From contig NZ_FNYT01000021.1 in NCBI RefSeq assembly GCF_900109135.1, forward strand, positions 1-55,853: a DNA stretch of 55,853 nt, in the 5' to 3' direction. Under the pieces are notes generated by a model, which was not told where the DNA came from, searched no databases, and saw only the letters and a list, made by a program, of their open reading frames with translations. This DNA comes from Trichococcus ilyis (GTDB lineage Bacteria; Bacillota; Bacilli; Lactobacillales; Aerococcaceae). Shown one piece after another: positions 16,543-25,078 of the stretch. How positions within the stretch are numbered: the stretch's first letter is position 1; each line of letters begins with the position of its first letter. Made by a program: the position numbers and the translations under genes.

Positions 16543-18954
16543 CTATTTCCTCCTGACGAATCCGGAGAGCGGCCGTTTGACGATTTCGCTGACGACAAGA
16601 TAAGCGAAGGCGATCCCCAAAATGATCCCCAAATGCGCCATTGTCGGCGTTTGGAACTCGAAAAAAGCGGCCGTCGCGGGGATCATCGGCAGTCCGATGG
16701 CCAGTGCCATGGCAATCACCGAAAGGATCACAATCGATGGCGCCGGCCAGCCGGCTTTGGTGATCGGCGCCAAAGAGCGGATGGAGAGCATCAACAAAAT
16801 CTCCGTCAGCACGCTGGCGATGAACCAATTGGTCTGCAGCACTGCCGGGGAAATCCGATAGAACAGACCGAAGCAGATGAAATCGAAGACCGTACTGACG
16901 AGTCCCATCGTGACGAAGATGATGTAGAGCGCGTGCAGATCATACCTTTGCGGCCGTTCCACTTCCCGGGCCGGCACCCGGTCAAACGCGATGGCCATCA
17001 TCGGAAAGTCGGAAAGCAGATTCAAGAGCAGCAATTGTTTCGGCAGCATCGGCAAAAAACTGATGAAAAGCGAGCCGATGGCGACCGCGTAGAAGTTGCC
17101 GAAGTTCGAAATCAAAGTGGCGCGGATGTATTTCATCGTGTTCGCGTGCGTTTCCCGCCCGAAGCGGATGCCGTCGACGATCACGCGCAGATCGTTCTGG
17201 AGCAACACGATATCGGCGGTTTCGCGGGCGACATCGGCCGCCGACTGGACAACCATCGAGACATGGGCGGCCTTCAAAGCCGGCGCATCATTGATGCCTT
17301 CACCCAAGTAACCGACCGTGAACTGTTCCTTCAGCTGTTGGATCACCTCCAGCTTCTGTTCCGGCGTCGTCCGCGCAAAGACACGGATCGAGGCCAGCTG
17401 TTTTTTCCTTTCGGCCGGCGGCAATGCCAGAAAGGCGGCCGCCTCGGCAACTTCAGCGCTCCCCGTCACCAGACCGGCTTCCCTTCCGACCGCTTCGGCC
17501 ACCTTCAGGGCATCCCCGGTGATGACCGTGATGGCGACATTCAGCTGTTTCGCGGCAGCGACAGTCGCAATCGTGGAATCCTTGATGCGGTCCACAAACG
17601 AGACGAAACCGCCGAACCGCTGGCCGGTCCCGTCGTCGCAGCTCACGCCCAACACCCGGTGGCCTTTTTCTTCTTCGGCCTGGAGCCAATCCTCAACCGC
17701 GGCACGGGAAACCAGCCCTTCCCCGAAAAAATATTCCGGGCTTCCGCGACGGATGTGCCATGTGGTGCCGTCCGTCCGTTTCACGATTGCCCCGTTGCTG
17801 CGCAGCGCCGGATCGAAGGCTTCCTCCTGCAAAAGACGGAATTGTTCCACGCTCTGCCGCTGTTCCGCCGACAGGGCCTCATCGCTTGCGCGGTCGAAAG
17901 GCTCCGGTATCCGTTCCTGCAGATTGATTGCGGCCAAGCGCGCCAATACCAACGGATCGTATGGCGATTCAGGCAACTTAAAAGCATTTGTGAACACAAG
18001 ATGGTTTTCCGTGATCGTGCCGGTTTTGTCGGTGCACAACAGATTGACGGATCCGAGATCTTGGACCGCGGAAAGCCGCTTGACGATGACATCGCGCTTG
18101 GCGAATTCCAGCGCACCTCGTGAAAGCGAAAACGTCAGCACCAGCGGCAGAGCTTCCGGGATGGCCGATACGGCAAGCGCGATCGCAAAAATCAGCAAGC
18201 CGGTGACATCCACCTGCCGGCCTTCGATCAGGATGTTCGCCAGCACAACGAATCCGAGCGTCAGCAGCGTCACTTTCATGATGAAATTGCTGATTTTGTC
18301 CACGCTCTTGACCAGTTCGCTCTCCGCCTGGACGGAGGAGGCCGTCTTGGCAATGCGGGCAAATTGCGTCTCCTGACCGATCGCTGTGACCTCCGCCAAA
18401 GCATTTCCTCGGACAATCACGACACCTTGAAGCAAAGCCCCTTCGTCCGGTGTCCCGTCCGACCGCTTCGCCACCGGAATGGACTCTCCCGTAAAGGTGG
18501 TTTCATCGACCAACAGATCGCGGTCTTTGCGGACAACGGCATCGGCCGGCACGATATCGCCCGACTCGAGCTTCAGGATGTCCCCAGGCACCAACGAATC
18601 GGTCGGCACTTCCTTTTCCTGCCCCTCCCTCATCACCGTGATCGTGCTCAGCAGGTACGCTTTCAATTTATCGGCTGCCTGATTCGATTTGTGCTCCTGA
18701 TAGACGTTGAGTGCGGTCCCAAGGAGCACAAACAAGAGGATGAAGGCGCCATCGATCGGCTCGCCTAATGAGAAGGTCACTCCCGCTGCAATCAGCAGCA
18801 TCAGGTTGAAGATGCCCCGGAATTGCCTTGCGATCAGTCTGAGCAGTCGGTGCTTCGGTACCGGCAAGGCATTCGCGCCGTATCGGAGCCTTCGTTCAGC
18901 GGCTTCCGCTTCCGTCAATCCTTTCCATTCATTCCAATCATTCTTGTTTGCCAT
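16543..18954 (-). CDS. P-type cation-transporting ATPase
   Basis: The 803-residue product has the full P-type layout: actuator motif TGES at 155-158, PEALP in membrane helix 4 near 266, phosphorylated Asp309 in DKTGT, and the hinge near 585. The hinge reads GEGINDAPA where almost all relatives have GDGINDAPA. The PEALP helix followed by VIVKRLSAVQDLG resembles MgtA-type and proton-type pumps more than heavy-metal pumps; no CPC or metal-binding N-terminal domain is present. The transported ion is not determined. Its first 17 bases overlap the preceding gene, and SHOCT and radical SAM genes follow. Confidence 0.9.
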   Translation of the reverse strand: MANKNDWNEWKGLTEAEAAERRLRYGANALPVPKHRLLRLIARQFRGIFNLMLLIAAGVTFSLGEPIDGAFILLFVLLGTALNVYQEHKSNQAADKLKAYLLSTITVMREGQEKEVPTDSLVPGDILKLESGDIVPADAVVRKDRDLLVDETTFTGESIPVAKRSDGTPDEGALLQGVVIVRGNALAEVTAIGQETQFARIAKTASSVQAESELVKSVDKISNFIMKVTLLTLGFVVLANILIEGRQVDVTGLLIFAIALAVSAIPEALPLVLTFSLSRGALEFAKRDVIVKRLSAVQDLGSVNLLCTDKTGTITENHLVFTNAFKLPESPYDPLVLARLAAINLQERIPEPFDRASDEALSAEQRQSVEQFRLLQEEAFDPALRSNGAIVKRTDGTTWHIRRGSPEYFFGEGLVSRAAVEDWLQAEEEKGHRVLGVSCDDGTGQRFGGFVSFVDRIKDSTIATVAAAKQLNVAITVITGDALKVAEAVGREAGLVTGSAEVAEAAAFLALPPAERKKQLASIRVFARTTPEQKLEVIQQLKEQFTVGYLGEGINDAPALKAAHVSMVVQSAADVARETADIVLLQNDLRVIVDGIRFGRETHANTMKYIRATLISNFGNFYAVAIGSLFISFLPMLPKQLLLLNLLSDFPMMAIAFDRVPAREVERPQRYDLHALYIIFVTMGLVSTVFDFICFGLFYRISPAVLQTNWFIASVLTEILLMLSIRSLAPITKAGWPAPSIVILSVIAMALAIGLPMIPATAAFFEFQTPTMAHLGIILGIAFAYLVVSEIVKRPLSGFVRRK

Positions 18955-19798
18955 AAGTCATCATCACAGCTTTCGCATCAAAGTATGTGAAATCCCCATC
19001 TGCATAATGCCAGACTGCTTTCAGATCCGTCGGCTGGCGGATGCCGTTGATTTCCTTATAACCGCCGCACAGGGCCGACCAGCGGACTTTTTCGCTCTTG
19101 CCGTCCATCGTCGTGGCTTCCCGGTCATCGGTGGTGAAGGCAACCATCTCATCATCCTCATTGAACGTGAACACCCCTTCCGCGGTGGTACCGTGCGCCG
19201 TGATCACCGCTTTAGAATGGTGCGCATCGATGGCTTCCCAACGGATATAGTCCTGCAGCGCAGCGTTCGGAACGAAGAGGCACTCGGACAGGAACGTCAC
19301 TAGGCTGGCCTTATCCATTGCTTCCCCATCGATGTCGAACAGTGTAAAACGTTTCGCGACGATCCCCTTCATCGAGCCCTTGCCGTCGACGTAGGCGTCC
19401 ACACCTTCAAAAGGCACGCCATAAAGCGAGCTGTCGATGTAGGCGATGCGATCGGGTCCATCCACAAAATTATATTGCGTGTAGGCAATCTGGATGGTCG
19501 GTTTTCCCTTTCCAAGCGAAAAAGCGACATCCGGGAAAACAGCCTTCATGTAAGCCATCTTCGGCTTCCCGAGATGACCGCAATGGCGCAGATGACGCCG
19601 GACGGGTCCAGGCAACGCAGCGATGTCGGCTTCCGTGAAACGTCCTTTGGCTGGCTCTGTTTCCTTCAGCAAGTCCTCCGCCAAATCGGTGAATTCCCTG
19701 GCAGCCTTCGAAGGTGCCGTGCGCAGATAAGCGTGCACAACGCCGGCAGTCCCCAGCAGGATCCCACCGACCGCAATGATTTTCTTTATCGCTGTCAT
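18938..19798 (-). CDS. DUF6544-like protein with N-terminal membrane anchor
   Basis: The 286-residue product has an N-terminal hydrophobic segment (residues 3-24) and then a beta-rich domain with LPGPVRRHLRHCGHLGKPK near 55, as in the DUF6544/DUF6920 group of uncharacterised proteins. WSALCGGYKEINGIRQPTDLKAVW near the end also fits. The function is unknown; the layout suggests a protein held outside the cell membrane. I choose the ATG at 19798, five bases after GGAAG; alternatives lie 4 and 10 codons upstream. It overlaps the P-type ATPase start by 17 bases, so the two are coupled. Confidence 0.65.
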   Translation of the reverse strand: MTAIKKIIAVGGILLGTAGVVHAYLRTAPSKAAREFTDLAEDLLKETEPAKGRFTEADIAALPGPVRRHLRHCGHLGKPKMAYMKAVFPDVAFSLGKGKPTIQIAYTQYNFVDGPDRIAYIDSSLYGVPFEGVDAYVDGKGSMKGIVAKRFTLFDIDGEAMDKASLVTFLSECLFVPNAALQDYIRWEAIDAHHSKAVITAHGTTAEGVFTFNEDDEMVAFTTDDREATTMDGKSEKVRWSALCGGYKEINGIRQPTDLKAVWHYADGDFTYFDAKAVMMTYGKQE

Positions 19799-19956
19799 TT
19801 TCTCTTCCATCCTTTCGCAAGTTCTCAAAATCGTTTTATTATTTTCTCAGCGGAATCACTTCAAAATCACGTCTACAGACTGGAAAAAAACTCACAGCCA
19901 GGAGTGTTTTCGGTCGCATTAAAAATGAACTTTAGGTGTACTTTTCACGAAACCGA

Positions 19957-19986
19957 TTGACGAAAAGCGGCCAACATGGATATAAT
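19957..19986 (+). promoter_or_regulatory. Promoter of the acetate transporter gene
   Basis: TTGACG at 19957-19962 and a perfect TATAAT at 19981-19986 are separated by 18 bases. They stand about 50 bases before the start codon of the SatP-type gene. Confidence 0.75.
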
Positions 19987-20035
19987 CACTCTGGTATTAT
20001 TTTCAGATCTGAAATCAAAGGAGAACGGACAATCA

Positions 20036-20683
20036 ATGAAAAATGCATCAAATACACAGAACAACACGATCGTCAGCTTGAAAGAATTCACTGCTAATCC
20101 AGCGCCGCTAGGCTTGATGGGCTTCGGAATGACTACTGTATTGTTGAACATCCACAATGCAGGCTACTTCCCGATGAACACGATGATCTTGGCAATGGGC
20201 ATTTTCTTCGGCGGCATGGCGCAAGTCGTTGCCGGCATCATGGAATTCAAGAAAAACAACACTTTCGGTGCAACTGCCTTTACTTCCTACGGCTTCTTCT
20301 GGCTTTCCCTAGTCGGAACGATCCTCATGCCTGGCCTTGGTATGGGCGAAGCGGCTTCAGCTCAAGCGATGGCAGCTTACCTGTTCATGTGGGGATTCTT
20401 CACCTTGGGCATGTTCATCGGGACGTTGCGCATCAGCAAGAATCTGCAGATCGTCTTCGGATCTTTGACGCTGCTTTTCTTCCTGCTTGCTTTGGGAGAC
20501 TTCACGGGCAATGAAATGATTTCAACAATCGCCGGCTACGAAGGCATCTTCTGCGGATTCTCAGCCATTTACGGCGCTTTGGCACAAGTGCTGAACGAAG
20601 TCTACGGCGAAGAAGTCCTGCCGTTGGGCAATGTGACGGCTGCCAAGAGAGCGGCAAAAACAGAAGCAGCTACAAGCAAATAA
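20036..20683 (+). CDS. Acetate uptake transporter (GPR1/FUN34/YaaH, SatP type)
   Basis: The 215-residue product carries the family signature [18 protein letters not shown] at the first of six membrane helices. SatP-type proteins take up acetate and succinate with protons or form acetate-selective channels. The start at 20036 (MKNAS) has AAAGGAG seven to nine bases upstream; an earlier ATG at 19976 falls inside the promoter. The gene is a single unit with its own promoter and strong terminator. The C-terminal tail ([14 protein letters not shown]) is charged and cytoplasmic. Confidence 0.92.
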   Translation: MKNASNTQNNTIVSLKEFTANPAPLGLMGFGMTTVLLNIHNAGYFPMNTMILAMGIFFGGMAQVVAGIMEFKKNNTFGATAFTSYGFFWLSLVGTILMPGLGMGEAASAQAMAAYLFMWGFFTLGMFIGTLRISKNLQIVFGSLTLLFFLLALGDFTGNEMISTIAGYEGIFCGFSAIYGALAQVLNEVYGEEVLPLGNVTAAKRAAKTEAATSK

Positions 20684-20701
20684 ACAACTGAATCATATGA
20701 A

Positions 20702-20747
20702 AAACGGGCGCTATGCAAGAGGATTGCATAGCGCCCGTTTTTTTTTT
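20702..20747 (+). terminator. Strong terminator of the acetate transporter gene
   Basis: A perfect 16-base stem (AAACGGGCGCTATGCA with its complement) over a seven-base loop is followed by a T-run to 20747. The stretch from there to 20914 shows no further feature. Confidence 0.93.
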
Positions 20748-20914
20748 GCCTTTTCGGTGGCGTTCCCCGACCATCCAGCCGAGGAGTGTCATGCGAAGGC
20801 GGCAGCGTTCTTTACGGGGCCGGCTTGTGCAACCTGACCTGAAAATGTGCCTACTGCTCTATCCTGAATGATGACTGGTTTGATTGCGTGCCGCTGATTG
20901 CTTCTTGGCGGTGC

Positions 20915-21286
20915 CTATCTGCTGACGATCCGGCAGCAATGGATCCTGGCGGCTTTCTTCTTGCCTTCTTCGATTTCCTGGTCGAAAGCCGCCCGTTCTT
21001 CCGGCGTCAAGTCGTTGATCGACAGGAAGCTAAGATTCGACAGTCTGTAGGTTTCCTTGACATCGCTGTCGTTTCCGAAAGCCGTCGCTTCGATGTTGTT
21101 CAGCACCTTGTCCGGATTGCCGGCGCCCATCGCCTCCAACTTTTGCTTATCCTCTTCCGAAAAACGCATCGCCAAATCGAGCGTCGTCGTCTTGTAGACG
21201 GTACTGCCCATGAAGGTGACGCGCGTCAAATATTCGTTCGTGACCTCGTTGTAAAGGATGTATCCTTTTGCTTTTGTCTGCTCCAT
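20915..21286 (-). CDS. Hypothetical protein, 123 residues
   Basis: I do not recognise this protein. It is soluble, rich in Glu and Lys, and has no clear domain. It ends with a cysteine pair (HCCRIVSR). GGAGGGA lies 12 bases before its ATG, a slightly long spacing. It stands alone on the minus strand, between the acetate transporter and the HAAS-like gene. The start MEQTKAKGYILYNEV and later GSTVYKTTTLDLAMRF look like a small beta-rich N-terminal part followed by helices. Confidence 0.6.
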   Translation of the reverse strand: MEQTKAKGYILYNEVTNEYLTRVTFMGSTVYKTTTLDLAMRFSEEDKQKLEAMGAGNPDKVLNNIEATAFGNDSDVKETYRLSNLSFLSINDLTPEERAAFDQEIEEGKKKAARIHCCRIVSR

Positions 21287-21405
21287 GATTAAAATATTCC
21301 CTCCAAAAATACCGGTTGCCGCTCAGCGGAAATCCAGTCTGTATGCAACTCCATTATAGACCATCCGCTCCGCTTTTCACATACCTTCGGCAACAGTTTC
21401 CCGGT

Positions 21406-22383
21406 TCAAGCCGGCTTTTTACTGTTGTTGTAAGCATCGTGGAACCCTTCGAAGGAATCCAAAAGGAAAATGAAAAGGAAAACCGCTTTGATCGAATTGA
21501 ACGCGGTATGGAGCACGCGGTTCCCATCCGTAGCTTCCGCGATTTTCCTGACGAGTTCCGGATTCAGGATGGAGTCATCTTGAAGGATGAACCATAGCAA
21601 CAGAAACGACAGGACGTTCAGAATCAGGTTGGCGGTCGCGACCGGGTATGTCCACTTCCTGAAAACGAGCTTGCTGGCGGAAAACAGCAATTGCAGCACC
21701 AGCATGCCGTTGATGTAAGGCAAGTAATTCCGGAACACTTCCTGATCCAACATCGGAATCATTTCCTGGATGCTGCCGTCCAGCGTATAGTAGAATCCCA
21801 GCAGATGGCTGTATTGGTTGACGAGGACGAGGAACAGCATCGTAAAGATGATGCCGATGATGACCCCGACCCTGCTGAACGGTTTCTGCGGGACTTCCTT
21901 CTCCGGCAGATCGGCCAGGCTCCAGTCTTCCTGGATTTCCGTCAGTATTTTCTGTTTCGCCGTCTTTTCCATGATGGCGAACACGAGCGTCACCCAACCG
22001 AAGGCACCGATAGCCGCACTGAGCGCAGTCGCGAAACTTTGGGCCAAATACCCCAACAGCCCCCCGCCATTGACGATGAAATCGACGGTATTCCCGATCA
22101 GCGTTCCGATGACTGCGACCGTCATGACGATTTTTACGATCATAAAGTAGGTCCCATACAGTTCCGGTCCGATCAGATGGGGCGCTTCCTTCAGTTGCCT
22201 TTCAGCCAACAGCCTTGGATTCCCCAGCCCTCTCAGCACTTCGCGTTCCGTTTCCTCCGAGACATCTCCGCGTCCTTCCAACCGCTCCGCGATGATGCGG
22301 CGCATGGCCTTTTCCACTTCAGTCTTCTCGCCCGGCGGAATATGCTTCAGGCCGGCAGCGATGTACCTTTCCTGCAGTTCCAT
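21406..22383 (-). CDS. HAAS-like membrane protein
   Basis: The 325-residue product has a soluble N-terminal helical part of about 75 residues (LERYIAAGLKHIPPGEKTEVEK-like, then LRGLGNPRLLAERQL) and six to seven membrane helices. The N-terminal part matches the HAAS/permease-prefix layout, a helical adaptor found on bacterial membrane proteins controlled by PadR-type partners. No PadR gene is in the window. It follows rtcB by 28 bases on the same strand, with AGAGGG before its ATG, so co-transcription is likely. Confidence 0.65.
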   Translation of the reverse strand: MELQERYIAAGLKHIPPGEKTEVEKAMRRIIAERLEGRGDVSEETEREVLRGLGNPRLLAERQLKEAPHLIGPELYGTYFMIVKIVMTVAVIGTLIGNTVDFIVNGGGLLGYLAQSFATALSAAIGAFGWVTLVFAIMEKTAKQKILTEIQEDWSLADLPEKEVPQKPFSRVGVIIGIIFTMLFLVLVNQYSHLLGFYYTLDGSIQEMIPMLDQEVFRNYLPYINGMLVLQLLFSASKLVFRKWTYPVATANLILNVLSFLLLWFILQDDSILNPELVRKIAEATDGNRVLHTAFNSIKAVFLFIFLLDSFEGFHDAYNNSKKPA

Positions 22384-22411
22384 TGTTTATCCCTCTTTTC
22401 TTGGTTGCCCT

Positions 22412-23659
22412 TCAGCCTTTGACTACTGCGACGGTCTTGAGGCGGCGTACCGGTTCGACGAGATCCAGTTCCTGCGAGAGCACAAAATCGATGGCTTTGT
22501 AGGCAAAGCGCGACTCTGTGCCGACGTCTGTCCGTTTGGCTTTTGCGAGAAAGACGCCCAATTCCCTCAAATCCAGGATCGTGTCCTGGACACTGAACTG
22601 CTCCCGGGCATCCAATCGGCTCATGCGCCGGCCCGCGCCATGCGAACAGGACAGGAAACTTTCCGGATTGCCTTTGCCTCTGACCAGATAGGAATACGTC
22701 CCCATCGCCCCCGGGACGATGCCCATTTCGCCCGCCCCGGCGCGGATAGCGCCTTTGCGGTGGACCCAGACTTGTTTGCCGTAATGTTCTTCCAGTGCGG
22801 CATAATTGTGGTGGCAATGGACGGCGTCCGACAAGTTGACATGGTTGATGCCTGCGTACTTTTTCACCCAGAGCCTGACGATATCGAGCACTTTCTCCAT
22901 CATCTGGTTGCGGTTCTCCTCGGCGAATTCCATCGCCAATTGCATCCAGCGCAGATACAGCTTCCCGAGCTCGCTTTCGGTTGAAAAATAGGCCAGATCC
23001 CACTCGGGCGGAATCGGTGATTCCTCCTGTTTGTTGACCTCCTTGGCCAGATCATTGAAATAATGGCAGATCTTGAAGCCAAGGTTGCGCGAACCGGAAT
23101 GCAGCATGATTCCTAACCGTCCCTGGTCGTCCGTCTGCAGTTCGATGAAATGGTTGCCGCTGCCGAGCGTGCCGACCTGATAGGCGGCGTCCTCCAGTTC
23201 CTTCATCAGTTCCTGCGGCATCATTTCCCTTTCTTCGGGCGTCAGCCCTTCAAGGAAACGGGCGACCGATGCGCATGGCTGTTTTTTCTTGTGGTGCTCG
23301 AAGCCGGTCGGAATGTTGCGCAGGATGTCGCCCGCAATCGCCTGGGCCAACTTTCCGTTCGGCGTTTCGATTTCGATCAGCCTTTCAACAGGGATGTTGG
23401 TCTGGACAAAGCTCATCCCGCAGCCGATGTCCACTCCGACCGCATTCGGGATAATGACCTGTTCAGCGGCGATGACGCCCCCGATCGGCATCCCGTAGCC
23501 GGAATGCGTATCCGGCATCAGCACGACCCATTGATGCAGAAACGGCAGATTCGAAAGGTTCTTCGCTTGCTGCAGACAGTCCTCGCCCACCTGTTCCTCA
23601 TTCTCCAGCCACACTTTGATCGGCCACTTCTGTTCTTCTGGATTGAAGATCGTAATCAT
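22412..23659 (-). CDS. rtcB: RtcB family RNA ligase
   Basis: The 415-residue product has the RtcB metal and active-site motifs: PDTHSGYGMPIGGV near 50, VGVDIGCGM near 75, GSGNHFIEL near 167, VHCHHNYA near 283, and RKGAIRA near 302. The guanylylated histidine lies in the C-terminal part (SCSHGAGRRMSR near 346). RtcB joins 2',3'-cyclic-phosphate and 5'-hydroxyl RNA ends using GTP and manganese. The length is that of the shorter bacterial RtcB forms. The start ATG follows AAAGGGGAAA. RNA repair or damage response is the known role of the family. Confidence 0.92.
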   Translation of the reverse strand: MITIFNPEEQKWPIKVWLENEEQVGEDCLQQAKNLSNLPFLHQWVVLMPDTHSGYGMPIGGVIAAEQVIIPNAVGVDIGCGMSFVQTNIPVERLIEIETPNGKLAQAIAGDILRNIPTGFEHHKKKQPCASVARFLEGLTPEEREMMPQELMKELEDAAYQVGTLGSGNHFIELQTDDQGRLGIMLHSGSRNLGFKICHYFNDLAKEVNKQEESPIPPEWDLAYFSTESELGKLYLRWMQLAMEFAEENRNQMMEKVLDIVRLWVKKYAGINHVNLSDAVHCHHNYAALEEHYGKQVWVHRKGAIRAGAGEMGIVPGAMGTYSYLVRGKGNPESFLSCSHGAGRRMSRLDAREQFSVQDTILDLRELGVFLAKAKRTDVGTESRFAYKAIDFVLSQELDLVEPVRRLKTVAVVKG

Positions 23660-23701
23660 CTGGTGATTTCCCCTTTCCGATTTGCTTGCACAGTGCCTAT
23701 T

Positions 23702-24196
23702 TTACTTTCGATCCATCCGCGCAGCCGAATCGCTGAATTGCTGCAGCAGTTCTTCGATCTGCCCTTCCCGGCGTGGGTTCTTCCAGTTGATGACGCCGCT
23801 GCCGATGACGGCGGCGCCGTGTTCTTCGCAGAGCGCGGTCATCTGCTTCAGGGCGTGCTTGCCGCCCATCCAGGGGAACGGGAAGAATTCGGTCACGAAA
23901 AGAAGCGTGGGTTTGCCTTCGAGTTGGCCGATTTTCGAAAAATAATGCTTCAGGATAGGGGACACGGAAGCCCCCCGTACGGGTCCGGCGATGATCAGGA
24001 GATCGTGCGCTTGCGGATCCGGATAGGCCTTCAGTTTGATGTTCGCGCTGTTCGTTTCCTTTATGTTTTCTTCTCCGATGGTCTTGAGCTGTTCGATTTC
24101 AACGTCATGCCCGTCAGCGGTGAGTTTTTCCTGCAGCCGCTCCGCCACCGACAAGGTATTGCCTGTCAGAGAATGGATGATGATCCCGATCTCCAT
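23702..24196 (-). CDS. Flavodoxin family protein
   Basis: The 164-residue product opens with IGIIIHSLTGNTLSVAERL, where the S/T-x-T-G-N-T loop binds the FMN phosphate. GPVRGASVSPILKHYF near 80 is a second flavin loop of the type seen in NAD(P)H-linked flavodoxin-like proteins. It carries electrons or acts as a small quinone reductase. The start at 24196 has AGGAAAG upstream; an upstream extension of eight codons lacks one. It lies 42 bases before rtcB on the same strand. Confidence 0.85.
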   Translation of the reverse strand: MEIGIIIHSLTGNTLSVAERLQEKLTADGHDVEIEQLKTIGEENIKETNSANIKLKAYPDPQAHDLLIIAGPVRGASVSPILKHYFSKIGQLEGKPTLLFVTEFFPFPWMGGKHALKQMTALCEEHGAAVIGSGVINWKNPRREGQIEELLQQFSDSAARMDRK

Positions 24197-24231
24197 AGTC
24201 TTTCCTACTTTCTGGTTCAAATTTTTCGCTC

Positions 24232-24651
24232 TTAATGGATGTGTTTCGTTTGTGCGGATGCCGACCTTACAGCGACCTCGACTTTGATCCGATCGGGGTC
24301 TTCGAAAAAGACGGCGTAGTGTTCCTTTCCGCCCGCGAAGGGATGTCTTTCCGGGTACAGCAATGGGATGCCGCGCGTTTGCAGCTCCCGGTACAGTTCG
24401 TCCACCGCATGCTTTGTATCGACCGCGAAGGCAAGATGGTTCAATCCCGTCCGGCTGCGGTGATACGCTTCGTCAAGGAAGCGTTCGGCTGTCTGGACGA
24501 AGACGATATAAGTGCCGTTTTCCCTGTAGCTGAAGCCCTGCTCCCATTCTTGGTACTTCGTAAAACCAAGTTTTTCCAGCAGCCAGGACCAGAATGCCTT
24601 GCTGGCAGCCAAATCGCTGACATTGATTTCGATATGATGGATAAGGCTCAT
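24232..24651 (-). CDS. VOC superfamily protein (glyoxalase/dioxygenase fold)
   Basis: The 139-residue product opens with LIHHIEINVSDLAASKAFWSWLLEKLGF, the first vicinal-oxygen-chelate module. GLNHLAFAVDTKHAVDEL in the middle and YAVFFEDPDRIKVEVA at the end complete the fold. Candidate metal ligands are the His of HHIEI, the His of GLNHLAF and Glu of KVEV. Relatives act in antibiotic resistance, methylglyoxal removal or lyase reactions; substrate is unknown. The ATG follows AAGGAAG. It forms part of the minus-strand run with a small membrane protein upstream. Confidence 0.85.
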   Translation of the reverse strand: MSLIHHIEINVSDLAASKAFWSWLLEKLGFTKYQEWEQGFSYRENGTYIVFVQTAERFLDEAYHRSRTGLNHLAFAVDTKHAVDELYRELQTRGIPLLYPERHPFAGGKEHYAVFFEDPDRIKVEVAVRSASAQTKHIH

Positions 24652-24671
24652 TAATCCACTTCCTTCCGAAT

Positions 24672-25058
24672 CTACGAAATACGTTTGATTTTGGCATAAA
24701 GTACCGGCCCGAGAAAGACTCCCAGCAGCAACAGATAGAAGCTGTACGATCCAAAGATTGGCCCGGCATTGTCATTCCCTACGGCGATGATTGTGTACAA
24801 CCCCAACACCACGGCTGTCCAGATGATGCTCTTGCGGTAAGCGTTGGCGATGGTCGTCACCTTCATCACCCTCGCCGCCAAGTAAGTCAAGATCGAAGCG
24901 GGAATTGCCGTCAACAGGAATTCCCGCTTCAGATAGACGGCAAGGTCTCCGCTCTCGCCGCCGGGTTCCCCGAACGGCAACGTCACTGCGAATTCCAATA
25001 ACATAATCAGGATAAAAATAAGCAAACCCGACAATAGATCTTTTATGATTGCTTTCAT
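24672..25058 (-). CDS. Small membrane protein, unknown function
   Basis: The 128-residue product has four hydrophobic segments (about residues 6-27, 44-62, 75-92 and 100-120) and short loops. I do not recognise a family. The start at 25058 (MKAIIKD) has AAAGGA upstream. It begins 20 bases behind the true end of the frameshifted HEAT-YdeI gene and is followed by the VOC gene, so it belongs to the same message. Confidence 0.65.
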   Translation of the reverse strand: MKAIIKDLLSGLLIFILIMLLEFAVTLPFGEPGGESGDLAVYLKREFLLTAIPASILTYLAARVMKVTTIANAYRKSIIWTAVVLGLYTIIAVGNDNAGPIFGSYSFYLLLLGVFLGPVLYAKIKRIS

Positions 25059-25078
25059 TATTTCGGCACATCCTTTCA

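Noticed and set aside
16528-18123. A 531-codon plus-strand frame opposite the P-type ATPase
   Set aside because: The real gene on the minus strand has all catalytic motifs; this frame has none and no start signal.
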